Assembly: GCA_004078665.1 (NCBI GenBank)
Contig: SCFO01000012.1
Location: 1-51,821, forward strand
DNA length: 51,821 nucleotides
Direction of reading: 5' to 3'
From: Halobacillus fulvus
Lineage (GTDB): Bacteria > Bacillota > Bacilli > Bacillales > Halobacillaceae
Every line of letters starts with the position of its first letter. Position 1 is the stretch's first letter. This document shows, piece after piece, positions 43,463-51,805 of this stretch. Made by a program: the position numbers and the translations under genes. The notes under the pieces are model-generated. The model was not told the DNA's origin. It saw nothing but the letters and a program-made list of their open reading frames with translations, and did no database searches.

Positions 43463-44932
43463 TTGATCAAAAAAGCGACCGACAGCGTATGGAATAAGAA
43501 AAAGCAGGCAGAGGAAGATCCGTGGGAGCTGACGTTCCATATGGCCCCGCCGATCTTCTGGATGAACGATCCGAATGGCTTTACACAATTCAAAGGAGAC
43601 TACCATCTGTTTTATCAGCACCATCCTTTTTCACCTGAATGGGGACCGATGTACTGGGGCCATGCGAAAAGTAAGGATCTTGTTTTTTGGGAGCACCTTC
43701 CGATTGCACTCGCTCCCGATCAGGAATATGATGCCGACGGGTGCTTTTCCGGAAGTGCGATGGAAATAGATGATGAACTCGTGGTTATGTACACGGGAAA
43801 CGTATGGACAGGTGAGGATCACGATCAGGATCTGAAGCAGGTCCAATGCATCGCGACAAGCAGGGATGGCGTCCATTTTGAAAAAGCGACGGACAATCCT
43901 GTCATTGAGGAAGCGCCCGAGGGGGATATCCATCCTTATCATTTCCGTGACCCGAAAATATGGAAGCACGAGGAGCGGTATTACTGTGTGCTCGGCTCCC
44001 GCACGAAGGATCATCACGGACAAGTCCTTCTCTATCGTTCAACCGATTTGAAGGATTGGGAATTCGTCAGCGTCGCGGCGAAAAGTGACGGAACGCTTGG
44101 ATTCATGTGGGAATGTCCGGACATGTTTACTATCGACGGACACGACGTTTTAGTGATGTCTCCGCAAGGCGTAGAGCCTGAAGGTCATTTGTATCACAAC
44201 CTTCACCAAGCAGGCTATATGACGGGGGAGCTTGATTATGAACAAGGAATTTTCGAGCACGGTGAATTCCAGCTTCTCGATTACGGTTTCGATTTCTATG
44301 CTCCGCAGACGCTCAAGGACGATCAAGGGCGTCGGATCATGATCGCCTGGATGGCGATGTGGGAAGACGACATGCCGGAGCAGGCTTATGACAGGGCAGG
44401 AGCGATGACGCTTCCACGCGAACTTTTTTATGAAAAGGGCAGATTGATCCAGCGGCCGGTCGCCGAGCTTGAGCGTTTGAGACTGGATGGAATCAGCTAT
44501 CAGGATGTCTTAATCGAGGGAGATAGTCAGCTTCCTGGATTAGAAGGCGACAGCTATGAGCTTTACCTTCATGCGGATGTGAGAAAAGCGGAACGGTTCG
44601 AAGTGAAGCTCCGTACGAATGAAGAAATAGGTCAGGAAACGGTGCTTCGGATGGACAGAGAAAATGGCTTCTTTATCCTCGACCGTTCAAGGTGCGGCGC
44701 CGGTTCGGGAGGCACGCGGAAAGTGGCACTTGATGGGAAGAAGCTTGAACTGCAGATTTACGTCGATCGTTCGTCTGTCGAAGTGTTTATTAATGGTGGC
44801 GAAAAAGTGATGACGGCAAGGATTTATCCAGATGCGGATGCACAGGGTATTTCGTTTTCGAGCGATGGGAAGGTTAAAATCGATGCCCTTCATTTCTGGA
44901 AACTTGAGAAATCTATTCACCCTATTTCCTGA
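43463..44932 (+). CDS. Glycoside hydrolase family 32 sucrase (sucrose-6-phosphate hydrolase type)
   Basis: A 489-residue cytosolic beta-fructosidase without a signal peptide. GH32 active-site motifs are WMNDPNGF with nucleophile Asp36, FRDPKIW with the stabilising Asp, and WECPDMF with the acid/base Glu. The C-terminal beta-sandwich ends LEVFINGG-like (RSSVEVFINGGEKVMTARIY). It would cleave sucrose or sucrose 6-phosphate. It starts at TTG, eight bases after AGAGGA. No sucrose transporter or fructokinase is adjacent. Confidence 0.88.
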   Translation: MIKKATDSVWNKKKQAEEDPWELTFHMAPPIFWMNDPNGFTQFKGDYHLFYQHHPFSPEWGPMYWGHAKSKDLVFWEHLPIALAPDQEYDADGCFSGSAMEIDDELVVMYTGNVWTGEDHDQDLKQVQCIATSRDGVHFEKATDNPVIEEAPEGDIHPYHFRDPKIWKHEERYYCVLGSRTKDHHGQVLLYRSTDLKDWEFVSVAAKSDGTLGFMWECPDMFTIDGHDVLVMSPQGVEPEGHLYHNLHQAGYMTGELDYEQGIFEHGEFQLLDYGFDFYAPQTLKDDQGRRIMIAWMAMWEDDMPEQAYDRAGAMTLPRELFYEKGRLIQRPVAELERLRLDGISYQDVLIEGDSQLPGLEGDSYELYLHADVRKAERFEVKLRTNEEIGQETVLRMDRENGFFILDRSRCGAGSGGTRKVALDGKKLELQIYVDRSSVEVFINGGEKVMTARIYPDADAQGISFSSDGKVKIDALHFWKLEKSIHPIS

Positions 44933-44949
44933 ATGAATGAAAATTCAGC

Positions 44950-44978
44950 TTGACACAAAAATTGGAAAACGGTAGGAT
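44950..44978 (+). promoter_or_regulatory. Promoter of the glaH-lhgO operon
   Basis: TTGACA (44950-44955), a 17-base spacer and TAGGAT (44973-44978). Transcription would start near 44985, about 220 bases before the glaH start codon. Confidence 0.7.
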
Positions 44979-44984
44979 GTTACT

Positions 44985-45150
44985 AAGCAACCAAGTAGAA
45001 AGGTAGCCCCTTTCACAGTCCGGTTGCCGACCATGAATATAATATGAATCGATATAAAACTGTTTAGAACTGCTTCGTTTCCTTAGCGGGAAAGGATGCC
45101 GCAGTTTAAAAGCCAGTACATTCCTTATGGGGATCGTACTGGCTTTTTTT
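44985..45150 (+). ncRNA. Structured leader of glaH-lhgO, candidate riboswitch with terminator
   Basis: The untranslated leader begins with a compact domain: GCAACC (44987-44992) pairs with GGTTGC (45022-45027), enclosing a GAAAGG/CCTTTC hairpin with asymmetric internal loops. A second hairpin follows, AACTGC (45068-45073) with GCAGTT (45101-45106). Last comes a full intrinsic terminator, AGCCAGTAC / GTACTGGCT plus seven T (45111-45150), before the gene. The CCTTTC strand could pair instead with GGGAAAGG at 45088-45095, giving an alternative fold. I do not recognise any known riboswitch or T-box core in it. Regulation by a ligand is inferred. Confidence 0.5.
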
Positions 45151-45203
45151 CGTAGATCAGGGGGCCCCGAATCTACCGACTACATTTTATGGGAGGCAGC
45201 AAT

Positions 45204-46130
45204 ATGACAACAGTAACGGGTAACAAACTGAAAACAATCGAAGGAAAAGGGTATCAGATGGTTCAGCATCCTCAAAGTGATCGGATGTATCATATCCAGT
45301 TCGAAGATGAGGTGCTTCAGCAATTTTTGGAACGTGTGAAAGAGGTCAATGATGAACAGCTGGAATATGTACCTTATCAGCGGTTGTTGATGTCGGGAGC
45401 TCTTCAGGATCTCGTCGGTCCAGAATTCGCGCACCACGTCCGCGACATTCTTCATGACAGGGAGACGGGCGGATTTACTGTCGGGCTTCAAGGTCTTACC
45501 GAAAGCGATCAGGATTATGTGAAATTTTCAACGGCTCTGACCCATCTCGCCGGGTCGCCAAACTATGATGCGATGTCTGGAAAATACTATGCGAGGTTCT
45601 CTGTCGGACATACAGATGACAGTGATTCCTATTTGCGACAGGCGTATCGACGATTCACGCTTCACACGGACGGGACGTATGTCGACGAACCGACGGATTG
45701 GCTTCTGATGATGAAGATGGAGGAAGAGAATGCTGTTGGAGGAAGCTCTCGACTGCTGCACCTCGACGACTGGGAAGAGCTTAATACGTTTTACAATCAT
45801 CCGCTCGCTTCCTATCCGTTCACCTATAAAGCACCTGCCAGCAAGAATGTAGAAAAAGAAATCAAACGCCGGACATTTTACGAGCAGCAAAATAAACCTT
45901 GCATCTGCTTCATCGACCAGTTTGTCTATCCGGATACTGTGGAAGAGGCCACCTATTTGAAGGACTTGTCTGATTCTATGGAAAACTCCAGCGCCGTTCT
46001 GGAGCTCGAGCTTCCGGTAGGGGATCTTGTCATGTTGAATAATCGTTTCTGGCTCCATGGTCGGGCCGGCTTTGAAAAGAATGAAGCGTTACACCGTGAG
46101 CTGTTGCGTCAAAGAGGAAGGTTTTTGTAG
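45204..46130 (+). CDS. glaH: Glutarate 2-hydroxylase (CsiD/GlaH family)
   Basis: A 308-residue Fe(II)/2-oxoglutarate-dependent oxygenase that converts glutarate and 2-oxoglutarate to L-2-hydroxyglutarate and succinate. The iron ligands are His154 and Asp156 (FTLHTDGTYV) and His285 (RFWLHGRAGF), and the 2-oxoglutarate-binding Arg lies in the ELLRQRGRF tail. SVGHTDDSDSYLRQAYRRF is a typical CsiD segment. Start at ATG 45204, seven bases after GGGAGG. The next gene encodes L-2-hydroxyglutarate dehydrogenase, which completes the step. The upstream lysine-to-glutarate genes (davB/A/T/D) are not in the window. Confidence 0.93.
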   Translation: MTTVTGNKLKTIEGKGYQMVQHPQSDRMYHIQFEDEVLQQFLERVKEVNDEQLEYVPYQRLLMSGALQDLVGPEFAHHVRDILHDRETGGFTVGLQGLTESDQDYVKFSTALTHLAGSPNYDAMSGKYYARFSVGHTDDSDSYLRQAYRRFTLHTDGTYVDEPTDWLLMMKMEEENAVGGSSRLLHLDDWEELNTFYNHPLASYPFTYKAPASKNVEKEIKRRTFYEQQNKPCICFIDQFVYPDTVEEATYLKDLSDSMENSSAVLELELPVGDLVMLNNRFWLHGRAGFEKNEALHRELLRQRGRFL

Positions 46131-46142
46131 GAGGGATTGGAC

Positions 46143-47351
46143 GTGTACGATTATGTAATTATTGGGGGAGGCATCGTCGGGCTCGCCACCGCTTATGCGT
46201 TGAGGAAAAACCAACCGAGTGCTAGGCTCGCCGTTATCGAAAAAGAAGACGGAATCGCCAAGCATCAAACTGGTCGGAATAGTGGGGTCATCCATTCCGG
46301 CGTGTATTATAAGCCAGGCAGTATGAAAGCGCGGATGTCAGTTCAGGGACGACAGTCGATGATTGAATTTTGTCAAAAGCATGATGTCCCTCATGATGTT
46401 TGTGGCAAAGTGCTTGTCGCCACTGAACAGGAGGAGCTTCCGAGAATGGAAGCTTTGTATGAGCGGGTTCAGGAAAATGGTGTCCATGTCTCCCGGATTG
46501 ATCAGGATGAATTGAAAGACATCGAGCCACATGTGAATGGACTTGCCGGCATCAAAGTGCCTGGAACGGGGATCGTCGATTATAAATCCGTCAGTTCCAA
46601 ACTGATGGAGCTTCTGGAAGAGGAGGACGTCGAATTTTTCTTTGGTTCAGCTGTGAAAGCAATAAAGGAGAGCGAACATGAAGTGGTGATCGAGACGGAT
46701 ACAGAAACGATTCGTACCGGTTATTTCATCAACTGTGCCGGCCTACACAGCGACCGGATCGTACAGATGACAGGAATTCATTCGGATGTCCGCATCGTCC
46801 CCTTTCGCGGAGAGTATTTTCAACTGAAGGAAGAGAAAAATCACTTAGTTAAAGGGCTGATTTATCCGATCCCAAACCCGGACTTTCCTTTCTTGGGGGT
46901 CCATTTGACAAAAATGATGGACGGCCATATTCACGCTGGACCGAACGCCGTACTCAGCTTGAAGCGGGAAGGATACCGGAAAACGTCGTTCGACTTGAAA
47001 GATATGTGGGATACTGTTAGCTTTCAGGGATTCTGGAAGATGGCAGGTCCGAATATGAAAGAAGGTTTGAAGGAAATGGTGCGCTCGGTTCATAAGGAGA
47101 GCTTTGTCAAAAGCCTTCAACGGCTTGTACCTGAAATCGCTGCAGAAGACATTGTACCTGCGGAAGCGGGGGTACGGGCTCAGGCAATGTTGAAGGACGG
47201 AAAGCTTGTCGATGATTTTCATATCATCTCAGGCAAGCGTTCGATTCATGTCTGCAATGCGCCATCTCCGGCAGCTACAGCTTCACTTGAAATCGGTCGA
47301 GAGATTGCAAGGCAAGTTCCAGAGGTTCGACGGATCCATGTTGTTTCATAA
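46143..47351 (+). CDS. lhgO: L-2-hydroxyglutarate oxidase/dehydrogenase
   Basis: A 402-residue FAD enzyme of the D-amino-acid-oxidase fold that converts L-2-hydroxyglutarate to 2-oxoglutarate, feeding electrons to the quinone pool. It has the N-terminal FAD motif [16 protein letters not shown], then GRNSGVIHSGVYYKPGSMKA, and VPAEAGVRAQAM...NAPSPAATASLEIG near the end. Start at GTG 46143, eight bases after GGAGG; the TTG at 46137 is only three bases from it. It follows glaH by 12 bases and is closed by a very stable terminator. Confidence 0.95.
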   Translation: MYDYVIIGGGIVGLATAYALRKNQPSARLAVIEKEDGIAKHQTGRNSGVIHSGVYYKPGSMKARMSVQGRQSMIEFCQKHDVPHDVCGKVLVATEQEELPRMEALYERVQENGVHVSRIDQDELKDIEPHVNGLAGIKVPGTGIVDYKSVSSKLMELLEEEDVEFFFGSAVKAIKESEHEVVIETDTETIRTGYFINCAGLHSDRIVQMTGIHSDVRIVPFRGEYFQLKEEKNHLVKGLIYPIPNPDFPFLGVHLTKMMDGHIHAGPNAVLSLKREGYRKTSFDLKDMWDTVSFQGFWKMAGPNMKEGLKEMVRSVHKESFVKSLQRLVPEIAAEDIVPAEAGVRAQAMLKDGKLVDDFHIISGKRSIHVCNAPSPAATASLEIGREIARQVPEVRRIHVVS

Positions 47352-47368
47352 CCTTTTGTAAAAATAAA

Positions 47369-47407
47369 CCGCATGCAATCAAAGGTTCGAGCTTTGATTG
47401 CATGCGG
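47369..47407. terminator. Terminator after lhgO
   Basis: CCGCATGCAATCAAAG pairs perfectly with its complement around a seven-base loop; A-rich and T-rich sides allow use in both directions against the convergent ASCH gene. Confidence 0.85.
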
Positions 47408-47431
47408 AATTTATTTTGAGTAAGGAATGTT

Positions 47432-47773
47432 TCATGTAAGGTTGACCCAAATGACGGCTCCCTTAGGATGCTCATAAGGAATCGGTTCTTCATAAAGTTC
47501 AGGCTTTTCCATCATCCAAGCATACGTTTTTTTGTAAGGTAATTCTCTTGTATGTGCTTGGTCGATCGTGTGATATTCCTGACTTGATTGATAGTCTTCC
47601 AATGTCAGTTCCTTACTGCCTGTGATCTGAATTTCTCCGTAAACCATGCCGGAACCGCTTTTGATCAATGCGATGGGTCCCCGGATTTTAGTGTGGGTGC
47701 CTCTGATTTCCCACGTCTTTTGTCCACTCAATATTCTTTCAATCCATGGTGATCGTACAATTAACCCCTTCAC
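47432..47773 (-). CDS. ASCH domain protein
   Basis: A 113-residue single ASCH domain: KGLIVRSPWIERILSGQKTW, EIRGTHTKIRGPIALIKSGS, GMVYGEIQITG. The pattern 'I..G.KT.EIR' near residues 14-24 forms the nucleic-acid or nucleoside pocket in this PUA-like fold; some members are N4-acetylcytidine amidohydrolases. It starts with GTG, seven bases after AAGGAG. It is the last of three minus-strand genes beginning with the dctB-like gene. Confidence 0.82.
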   Translation of the reverse strand: MKGLIVRSPWIERILSGQKTWEIRGTHTKIRGPIALIKSGSGMVYGEIQITGSKELTLEDYQSSQEYHTIDQAHTRELPYKKTYAWMMEKPELYEEPIPYEHPKGAVIWVNLT

Positions 47774-47801
47774 TTTGCGACTCCTTACCCCGAGAGTTCT
47801 A

Positions 47802-48107
47802 TCATCTGTATAACTGATACTGTTTATACGAATCTTTCAAAGCTGCCTCCAGTGCATTTCCTGCTTTTCCGAGATACCCTTTCTTCAAGGAAGCAACAGG
47901 TTCTTCAATGCCATCTTTCAAGCTGTACCCTTTCAATAACGACTTGATGAATTCGCGGCTGTGGTCGGTAGCAAGCGTACAGGAAGCATCGATGATGACG
48001 CCATACGTGCGGTCGATTTCCAATGTCAAAGTAAGAGATTCTGAGATATGATTCGCTGCAATTCCTGTCGGCAGTTTGGCGTGTCCTGCTACAAATAAAG
48101 TATTCAT
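47802..48107 (-). CDS. DUF3870 family small protein
   Basis: A 101-residue protein with the pattern LFVAGHAKLPTGIAAN...YGVIIDASCTLATDHSREFI, which I recognise as DUF3870; a role is not known. The segment DASCTLATDHSR is the most conserved part. GGAGGG precedes the ATG. It lies 13 bases after the dctB-like gene and is probably co-transcribed with it. Confidence 0.72.
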   Translation of the reverse strand: MNTLFVAGHAKLPTGIAANHISESLTLTLEIDRTYGVIIDASCTLATDHSREFIKSLLKGYSLKDGIEEPVASLKKGYLGKAGNALEAALKDSYKQYQLYR

Positions 48108-48120
48108 GGTGATCCCTCCG

Positions 48121-49176
48121 TCAGTTGTATTCGTTTTGGATTCTTTTCACTTCTCTCATCAAATGATGGCCAATCATCAGCTCATATTCGTTATAAACCG
48201 TTTCAAACCGCTGTTGCCAAGCCTGTTTTTGACGGTTCGGAAGGTAATGGACGTCCATCAGATTATCCCGTTTGATTGCGCGCAGGTGAGCATCGTTCAT
48301 TTCGATCGAATGCCTCCGGATCCAGTCGGTCGTTTCGGTCAGAGCCTGTTCGATAATGACCTGATGTTCCTCAGATAAGCTTTCATAGAAGGCTTCATTC
48401 ATCAGGACGACATAGCCCAGATACCCGTGATTGCTGACCGTCAGATGATTTTGTTTTTCATAAAGCTTTTTCGAATAAATATTGGACAGTGTGTTTTCCT
48501 GACCGTTCACGAAATCGACTTCGAGGTTCGTGTACGTTTTGTTGAAAGGCAGTTCACTCGCGCTTGCACCTAACGATTCAAATTGAGATTTCAAGACAGG
48601 ACTCGGCATGACCCGGAAGTGAGCCCGTTCAAAGTCGGTTGTTTGAAGCAATGGCTGGTTTGTATGTGTCATCTGCTTATATCCGTTATACCAAAACGTG
48701 AGCCCCTTCATCTGATCCTGTTCGACTTCTTTCAAGAGCGTCTCGCCGATTGTCCCTTCATAAGCTTCTTGTATGGCTTCATATGTAGGAAAAGCATAAG
48801 GCAAATCAAGCACTTGCCACCTTGGGAAGCGTTCCGTCAGCTTTGAGGTTGCCGGGGCAATCATCTGGATTTGGCCATTTTTTAACGCTTCGTATTCATT
48901 CTGGTCGTTGTATAAAGAGGCGTTTGAGTAAATCTCCACCTTTATTTCTCCGTCTGTCCGTTCTTCAACGAGGGAAGCGAACCTCCTTGCCGCCCGGCCT
49001 TTTGGAGTATCCTCTGCGACAACATGACTGAACGTGATAATCGTTTCATCCCGTATGCCGGTCTGTTCATCATCATGTTCGAGCGTTGTTGAAGCTTCCT
49101 TCAGGTCGAATCCGAAGAAAAGCGCTGTAAAAATACCCGTACCTATTAAAAGCGTGAGGGCGATGAACGTTCTCAA
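48121..49176 (-). CDS. dctB: TRAP-type dicarboxylate-binding protein (DctB/DctP family)
   Basis: A 351-residue extracellular solute-binding protein: an N-terminal membrane helix (TFIALTLLIGTGIFTALFFG), then the DctP fold with FSHVVAEDTPKGRAARRFAS, QMIAPATSKLTERFPRWQVL, a GLTFWYNGYKQMTHTNQPL segment and the Arg of HFRVMPSPVLKSQFESLGA that binds the carboxylate. No TRAP membrane genes (dctQ/M) adjoin it. In Bacillus subtilis DctB of this family is next to dctS-dctR and helps sense C4-dicarboxylates, and the same divergent layout is seen here. Start taken at TTG 49176, eight bases after GGAG; the ATG at 49194 has no ribosome binding site. Confidence 0.82.
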   Translation of the reverse strand: MRTFIALTLLIGTGIFTALFFGFDLKEASTTLEHDDEQTGIRDETIITFSHVVAEDTPKGRAARRFASLVEERTDGEIKVEIYSNASLYNDQNEYEALKNGQIQMIAPATSKLTERFPRWQVLDLPYAFPTYEAIQEAYEGTIGETLLKEVEQDQMKGLTFWYNGYKQMTHTNQPLLQTTDFERAHFRVMPSPVLKSQFESLGASASELPFNKTYTNLEVDFVNGQENTLSNIYSKKLYEKQNHLTVSNHGYLGYVVLMNEAFYESLSEEHQVIIEQALTETTDWIRRHSIEMNDAHLRAIKRDNLMDVHYLPNRQKQAWQQRFETVYNEYELMIGHHLMREVKRIQNEYN

Positions 49177-49273
49177 GATGTAAGCTCCTTCCAATGGAAT
49201 CGTTTACAATATTGTAACATAGAGAAAAAGAAGTGGTACACTAGAGTTAGCAGATTAGGAAGGACGATCAAGA

Positions 49274-50893
49274 ATGTCATTCAAACGCATGCCCATCCAG
49301 TGGAAGATTACGATTCTATCGTTTGGCGTTGTGCTTTTTGCCATCATCATTGGCGGCATTATCGTCATCGGAAACCAGATCGAATCGAAAGAGGAAGAGC
49401 TAGGTGAACACGGGATGATTACGGGGAGAACGGTCGCTAATCTTCCCCTTTTACAAGAGTATCTCGATGCTTCTGAAGGGTGGAAGCAGATTAATCCGAT
49501 GGTGGAAAGAATCCGCACGATCAATAATACCGATTACATAGTCGTTTTAAATATGAATAGAATCCGCTTCTCTCATCCGGTAGAAGAAAAGCTTGGCACG
49601 GTTTCTTCCGGAAGTGATGAAGGCCCTGCCTTTGCTGAGCATAGCTATACATCAAAAGCTGAAGGGGAGCTTGGAGTTGCTGTGCGCTCATTCGTGCCGG
49701 TCATGGATGAAAATCATGAACAAATCGGTGTCGTTGTAGTCGGAAATCTTCTTCCTTCCGTAAAGGAAACGCTGTGGGAAATGAAGAATGAAATCTTCTT
49801 CATCTTATTTCTGACGTCCCTGTTCGGTGTGGCTGGGTCCTGGCTGCTGGCTCGTCATTTGAAAGAGCAAACGTTTCATTTAGAGCCTCATGAGATTGTG
49901 CAGCTGCTTGTGGAACGGACCGCCACCTTCCAAGCCATGAATGAGGGGATTGTCGCAACGGACAGTGAGGGGAGAATTTCGATCATCAATGAAAAGGCTA
50001 AAAAGATATTGGGTGTCGAAAGTGACCTGACAGGTAAAGATGCAGGGCACGTCTTACCTGAGTTCAGGCTGACAGAGACGCTTGAAGATAAGCAGGCTAC
50101 ATACAACGAAGAAGTGCGCCTTGAAGGAAAGCTTGTCATGACCTCGAAGGTTCCGATTCAACTAGAGAATCAGACGATCGGTGTTGTCGCCATTTTCCAA
50201 GATCGAACCGAAGTTACCCGCTTGGCAGAAGAGCTGACCGGTGTAAAAGCCTTTGTTGATGCGTTACGGGTTCAAAACCATGAGCACTTGAACAAAATGC
50301 ATACGATTGCTGGTCTGATCCAGCTGAACCGGAATGACCAAGCCCTTGATTTCGTGTTTGAAGCGACAGAATCGCAAGAGAATCTATCCAAGTTTCTCGT
50401 ACAGAAGCTAAAGGATTACAGCTTATCCGGTTTACTCCTCAGTAAAGTGAGCCGCGGGAGAGAGCTTGGAATCGAGCTGATCATTGACACTCACAGTGAA
50501 CTTCATGAATATCCTCCTTATTTAGACAACCATGATTTTGTCTTGATGCTTGGAAATTTAATCGAAAATGCCTTTCATTCATTTGACGGAATCGAACGGG
50601 AAAAGAGAATCGTCGAGGTATCGATTTTTCAAGATGAGCACGTCTGCGAGATTGCGGTGGAGGACAATGGAAAGGGCATGGATTCTCGGACGAAAGAACG
50701 CATGTTGGATAAAGGTTTTACGACAAAAGGGAACAAGGGAAGCGGAATCGGATTGTACCTCGTCAAACGGATCGTTGACAAAGGATCGGGAACACTTGAG
50801 GTCGATTCCGTAGAAAACAGGGGGACAAGCATCGTGATCACGTTACCGATGAGTGCAGAGGAGGATGCGTATGAGCAGGCAACCGGACATTAA
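49274..50893 (+). CDS. dctS: Sensor histidine kinase of the CitA/DcuS/DctS type
   Basis: A 539-residue membrane sensor. Helix 1 (about 11-32), an extracytoplasmic PAS-like domain (about 35-170), helix 2 (about 178-195), a cytosolic PAS domain (about 210-325), and a kinase core with the histidine box QNHEHLNKMHTIAGLIQL, N box MLGNLIENAFHSF, and G boxes VEDNGKGM and KGSGIGLYLVKRIV. It should detect C4-dicarboxylates or citrate-like ligands. AGGAAGGA precedes the ATG. Its end overlaps the regulator gene. Confidence 0.92.
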   Translation: MSFKRMPIQWKITILSFGVVLFAIIIGGIIVIGNQIESKEEELGEHGMITGRTVANLPLLQEYLDASEGWKQINPMVERIRTINNTDYIVVLNMNRIRFSHPVEEKLGTVSSGSDEGPAFAEHSYTSKAEGELGVAVRSFVPVMDENHEQIGVVVVGNLLPSVKETLWEMKNEIFFILFLTSLFGVAGSWLLARHLKEQTFHLEPHEIVQLLVERTATFQAMNEGIVATDSEGRISIINEKAKKILGVESDLTGKDAGHVLPEFRLTETLEDKQATYNEEVRLEGKLVMTSKVPIQLENQTIGVVAIFQDRTEVTRLAEELTGVKAFVDALRVQNHEHLNKMHTIAGLIQLNRNDQALDFVFEATESQENLSKFLVQKLKDYSLSGLLLSKVSRGRELGIELIIDTHSELHEYPPYLDNHDFVLMLGNLIENAFHSFDGIEREKRIVEVSIFQDEHVCEIAVEDNGKGMDSRTKERMLDKGFTTKGNKGSGIGLYLVKRIVDKGSGTLEVDSVENRGTSIVITLPMSAEEDAYEQATGH

Positions 50894-51566
50894 AGTCGCT
50901 TTAATCGAAGATGATCCGATGGTACAAGAGGTCAACCGTCAGTTCATAGAAGCGGTGCGCGGCTTCAAAGTCGAACATATGGCGGCAGATGGTGATCAAG
51001 GAGTCGACCTTGTCAAAAAATATCAGCCCGATTTAGTGGTGCTTGATATTTACATGCCAGGACAAGACGGGCTTTCGACGCTCGCTGAAATCAGAAAGGA
51101 AGGCATGGATGTCGATGTCATCGTCATTACGGCCGCGAACGATAAGGACACGATCCGAACAATGCTCCAATACGGTGCTCTTGATTACATCGTCAAACCG
51201 TTCAAATTTGAGCGGCTGAAGCACGCTTTGGAAAATTATCGGAATTACTACTCCAGCATGTATGGAAAAGGAGAGCTGAATCAGCGCCAGATTGATGGAC
51301 TTGTCGCAACCCAAATGCAGAACGCTGAGTCGGAACTGCCGAAGGGATTGAATCGCCAGACGCTTCAGCAGATCGTTTCCTTTTTGCGTAGTCAGACCGA
51401 CGCATTGTCTGCTGAAGAGGTGGCAGACGGTGTAGGACTTGCTCGTGTTACGGCGAGGAGGTATTTGGATTACTTGCAGAAGCAGGGGAATGTGGAGATT
51501 GCGATTCAATATGGGGGAATTGGGCGACCGGTGAACCGGTATCAAATGTCGGAAGGAAACTCTTGA
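50871..51566 (+). CDS. dctR: Response regulator of the CitB/DctR type
   Basis: A 231-residue regulator: receiver domain with acidic pocket ALIEDDPMV and phospho-accepting Asp in LVVLDIYMPGQDGLS, Thr and Lys further on (VITAAND, YIVKPFKF), then a C-terminal helix-turn-helix (SAEEVADGVGLARVTARRYL). Start at ATG 50871, six bases after AGAGGAGG, inside the end of dctS. The transporter gene it would control is not in the window. Confidence 0.92.
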   Translation: MSRQPDIKVALIEDDPMVQEVNRQFIEAVRGFKVEHMAADGDQGVDLVKKYQPDLVVLDIYMPGQDGLSTLAEIRKEGMDVDVIVITAANDKDTIRTMLQYGALDYIVKPFKFERLKHALENYRNYYSSMYGKGELNQRQIDGLVATQMQNAESELPKGLNRQTLQQIVSFLRSQTDALSAEEVADGVGLARVTARRYLDYLQKQGNVEIAIQYGGIGRPVNRYQMSEGNS

Positions 51567-51584
51567 AGAAGGGTTTCTTTTTTT
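51556..51584 (+). terminator. Terminator after dctR
   Basis: GAAAC / GTTTC stem, with additional TCTT/AAGA pairing, followed by seven T; it includes the dctR stop codon. Confidence 0.65.
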
Positions 51585-51591
51585 ATGAAAA

Positions 51592-51730
51592 ATTTCCGTT
51601 ACCTCCAGCATAGTGTGGAGTGGCGGGATTTCCATGGGCGGGTGCTGAGCTTCCTCGGAGCTCGGCTCCTGCGGGATCTTAGTTTACCCTTCCTCCCATA
51701 GGAGATTCCTGTGGGATTTAGTTTAGGCCC
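51592..51730 (+). repeat. Structured palindromic repeat, copy 5 (degraded right side)
   Basis: Begins ATTTCCGTT and keeps TTTCCATGGGCGGGTGCTGA. The inner hairpin is GGAGC (51657-51661) with GCTCC (51665-51669). The right end loses the outer arm and closing inverted repeat, and an insertion-sequence-like end begins about ten bases later, which may have replaced it. Confidence 0.75.
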
Positions 51731-51805
51731 TCTTGAATAAAAAGAAGCCCTCCCGTAAGATGCATTTGTACAACCAAATACAAACATCCAAAGGAGGACT
51801 TCCCT

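Noticed and set aside
44985-45150. T-box leader before glaH
   Set aside because: The GGGAAAGGATGCCGCAG stretch vaguely recalls the T-box GGGTGGTACCGCG, but key positions differ and no specifier stem is seen. The downstream gene is also not an amino acid or tRNA-synthetase gene.
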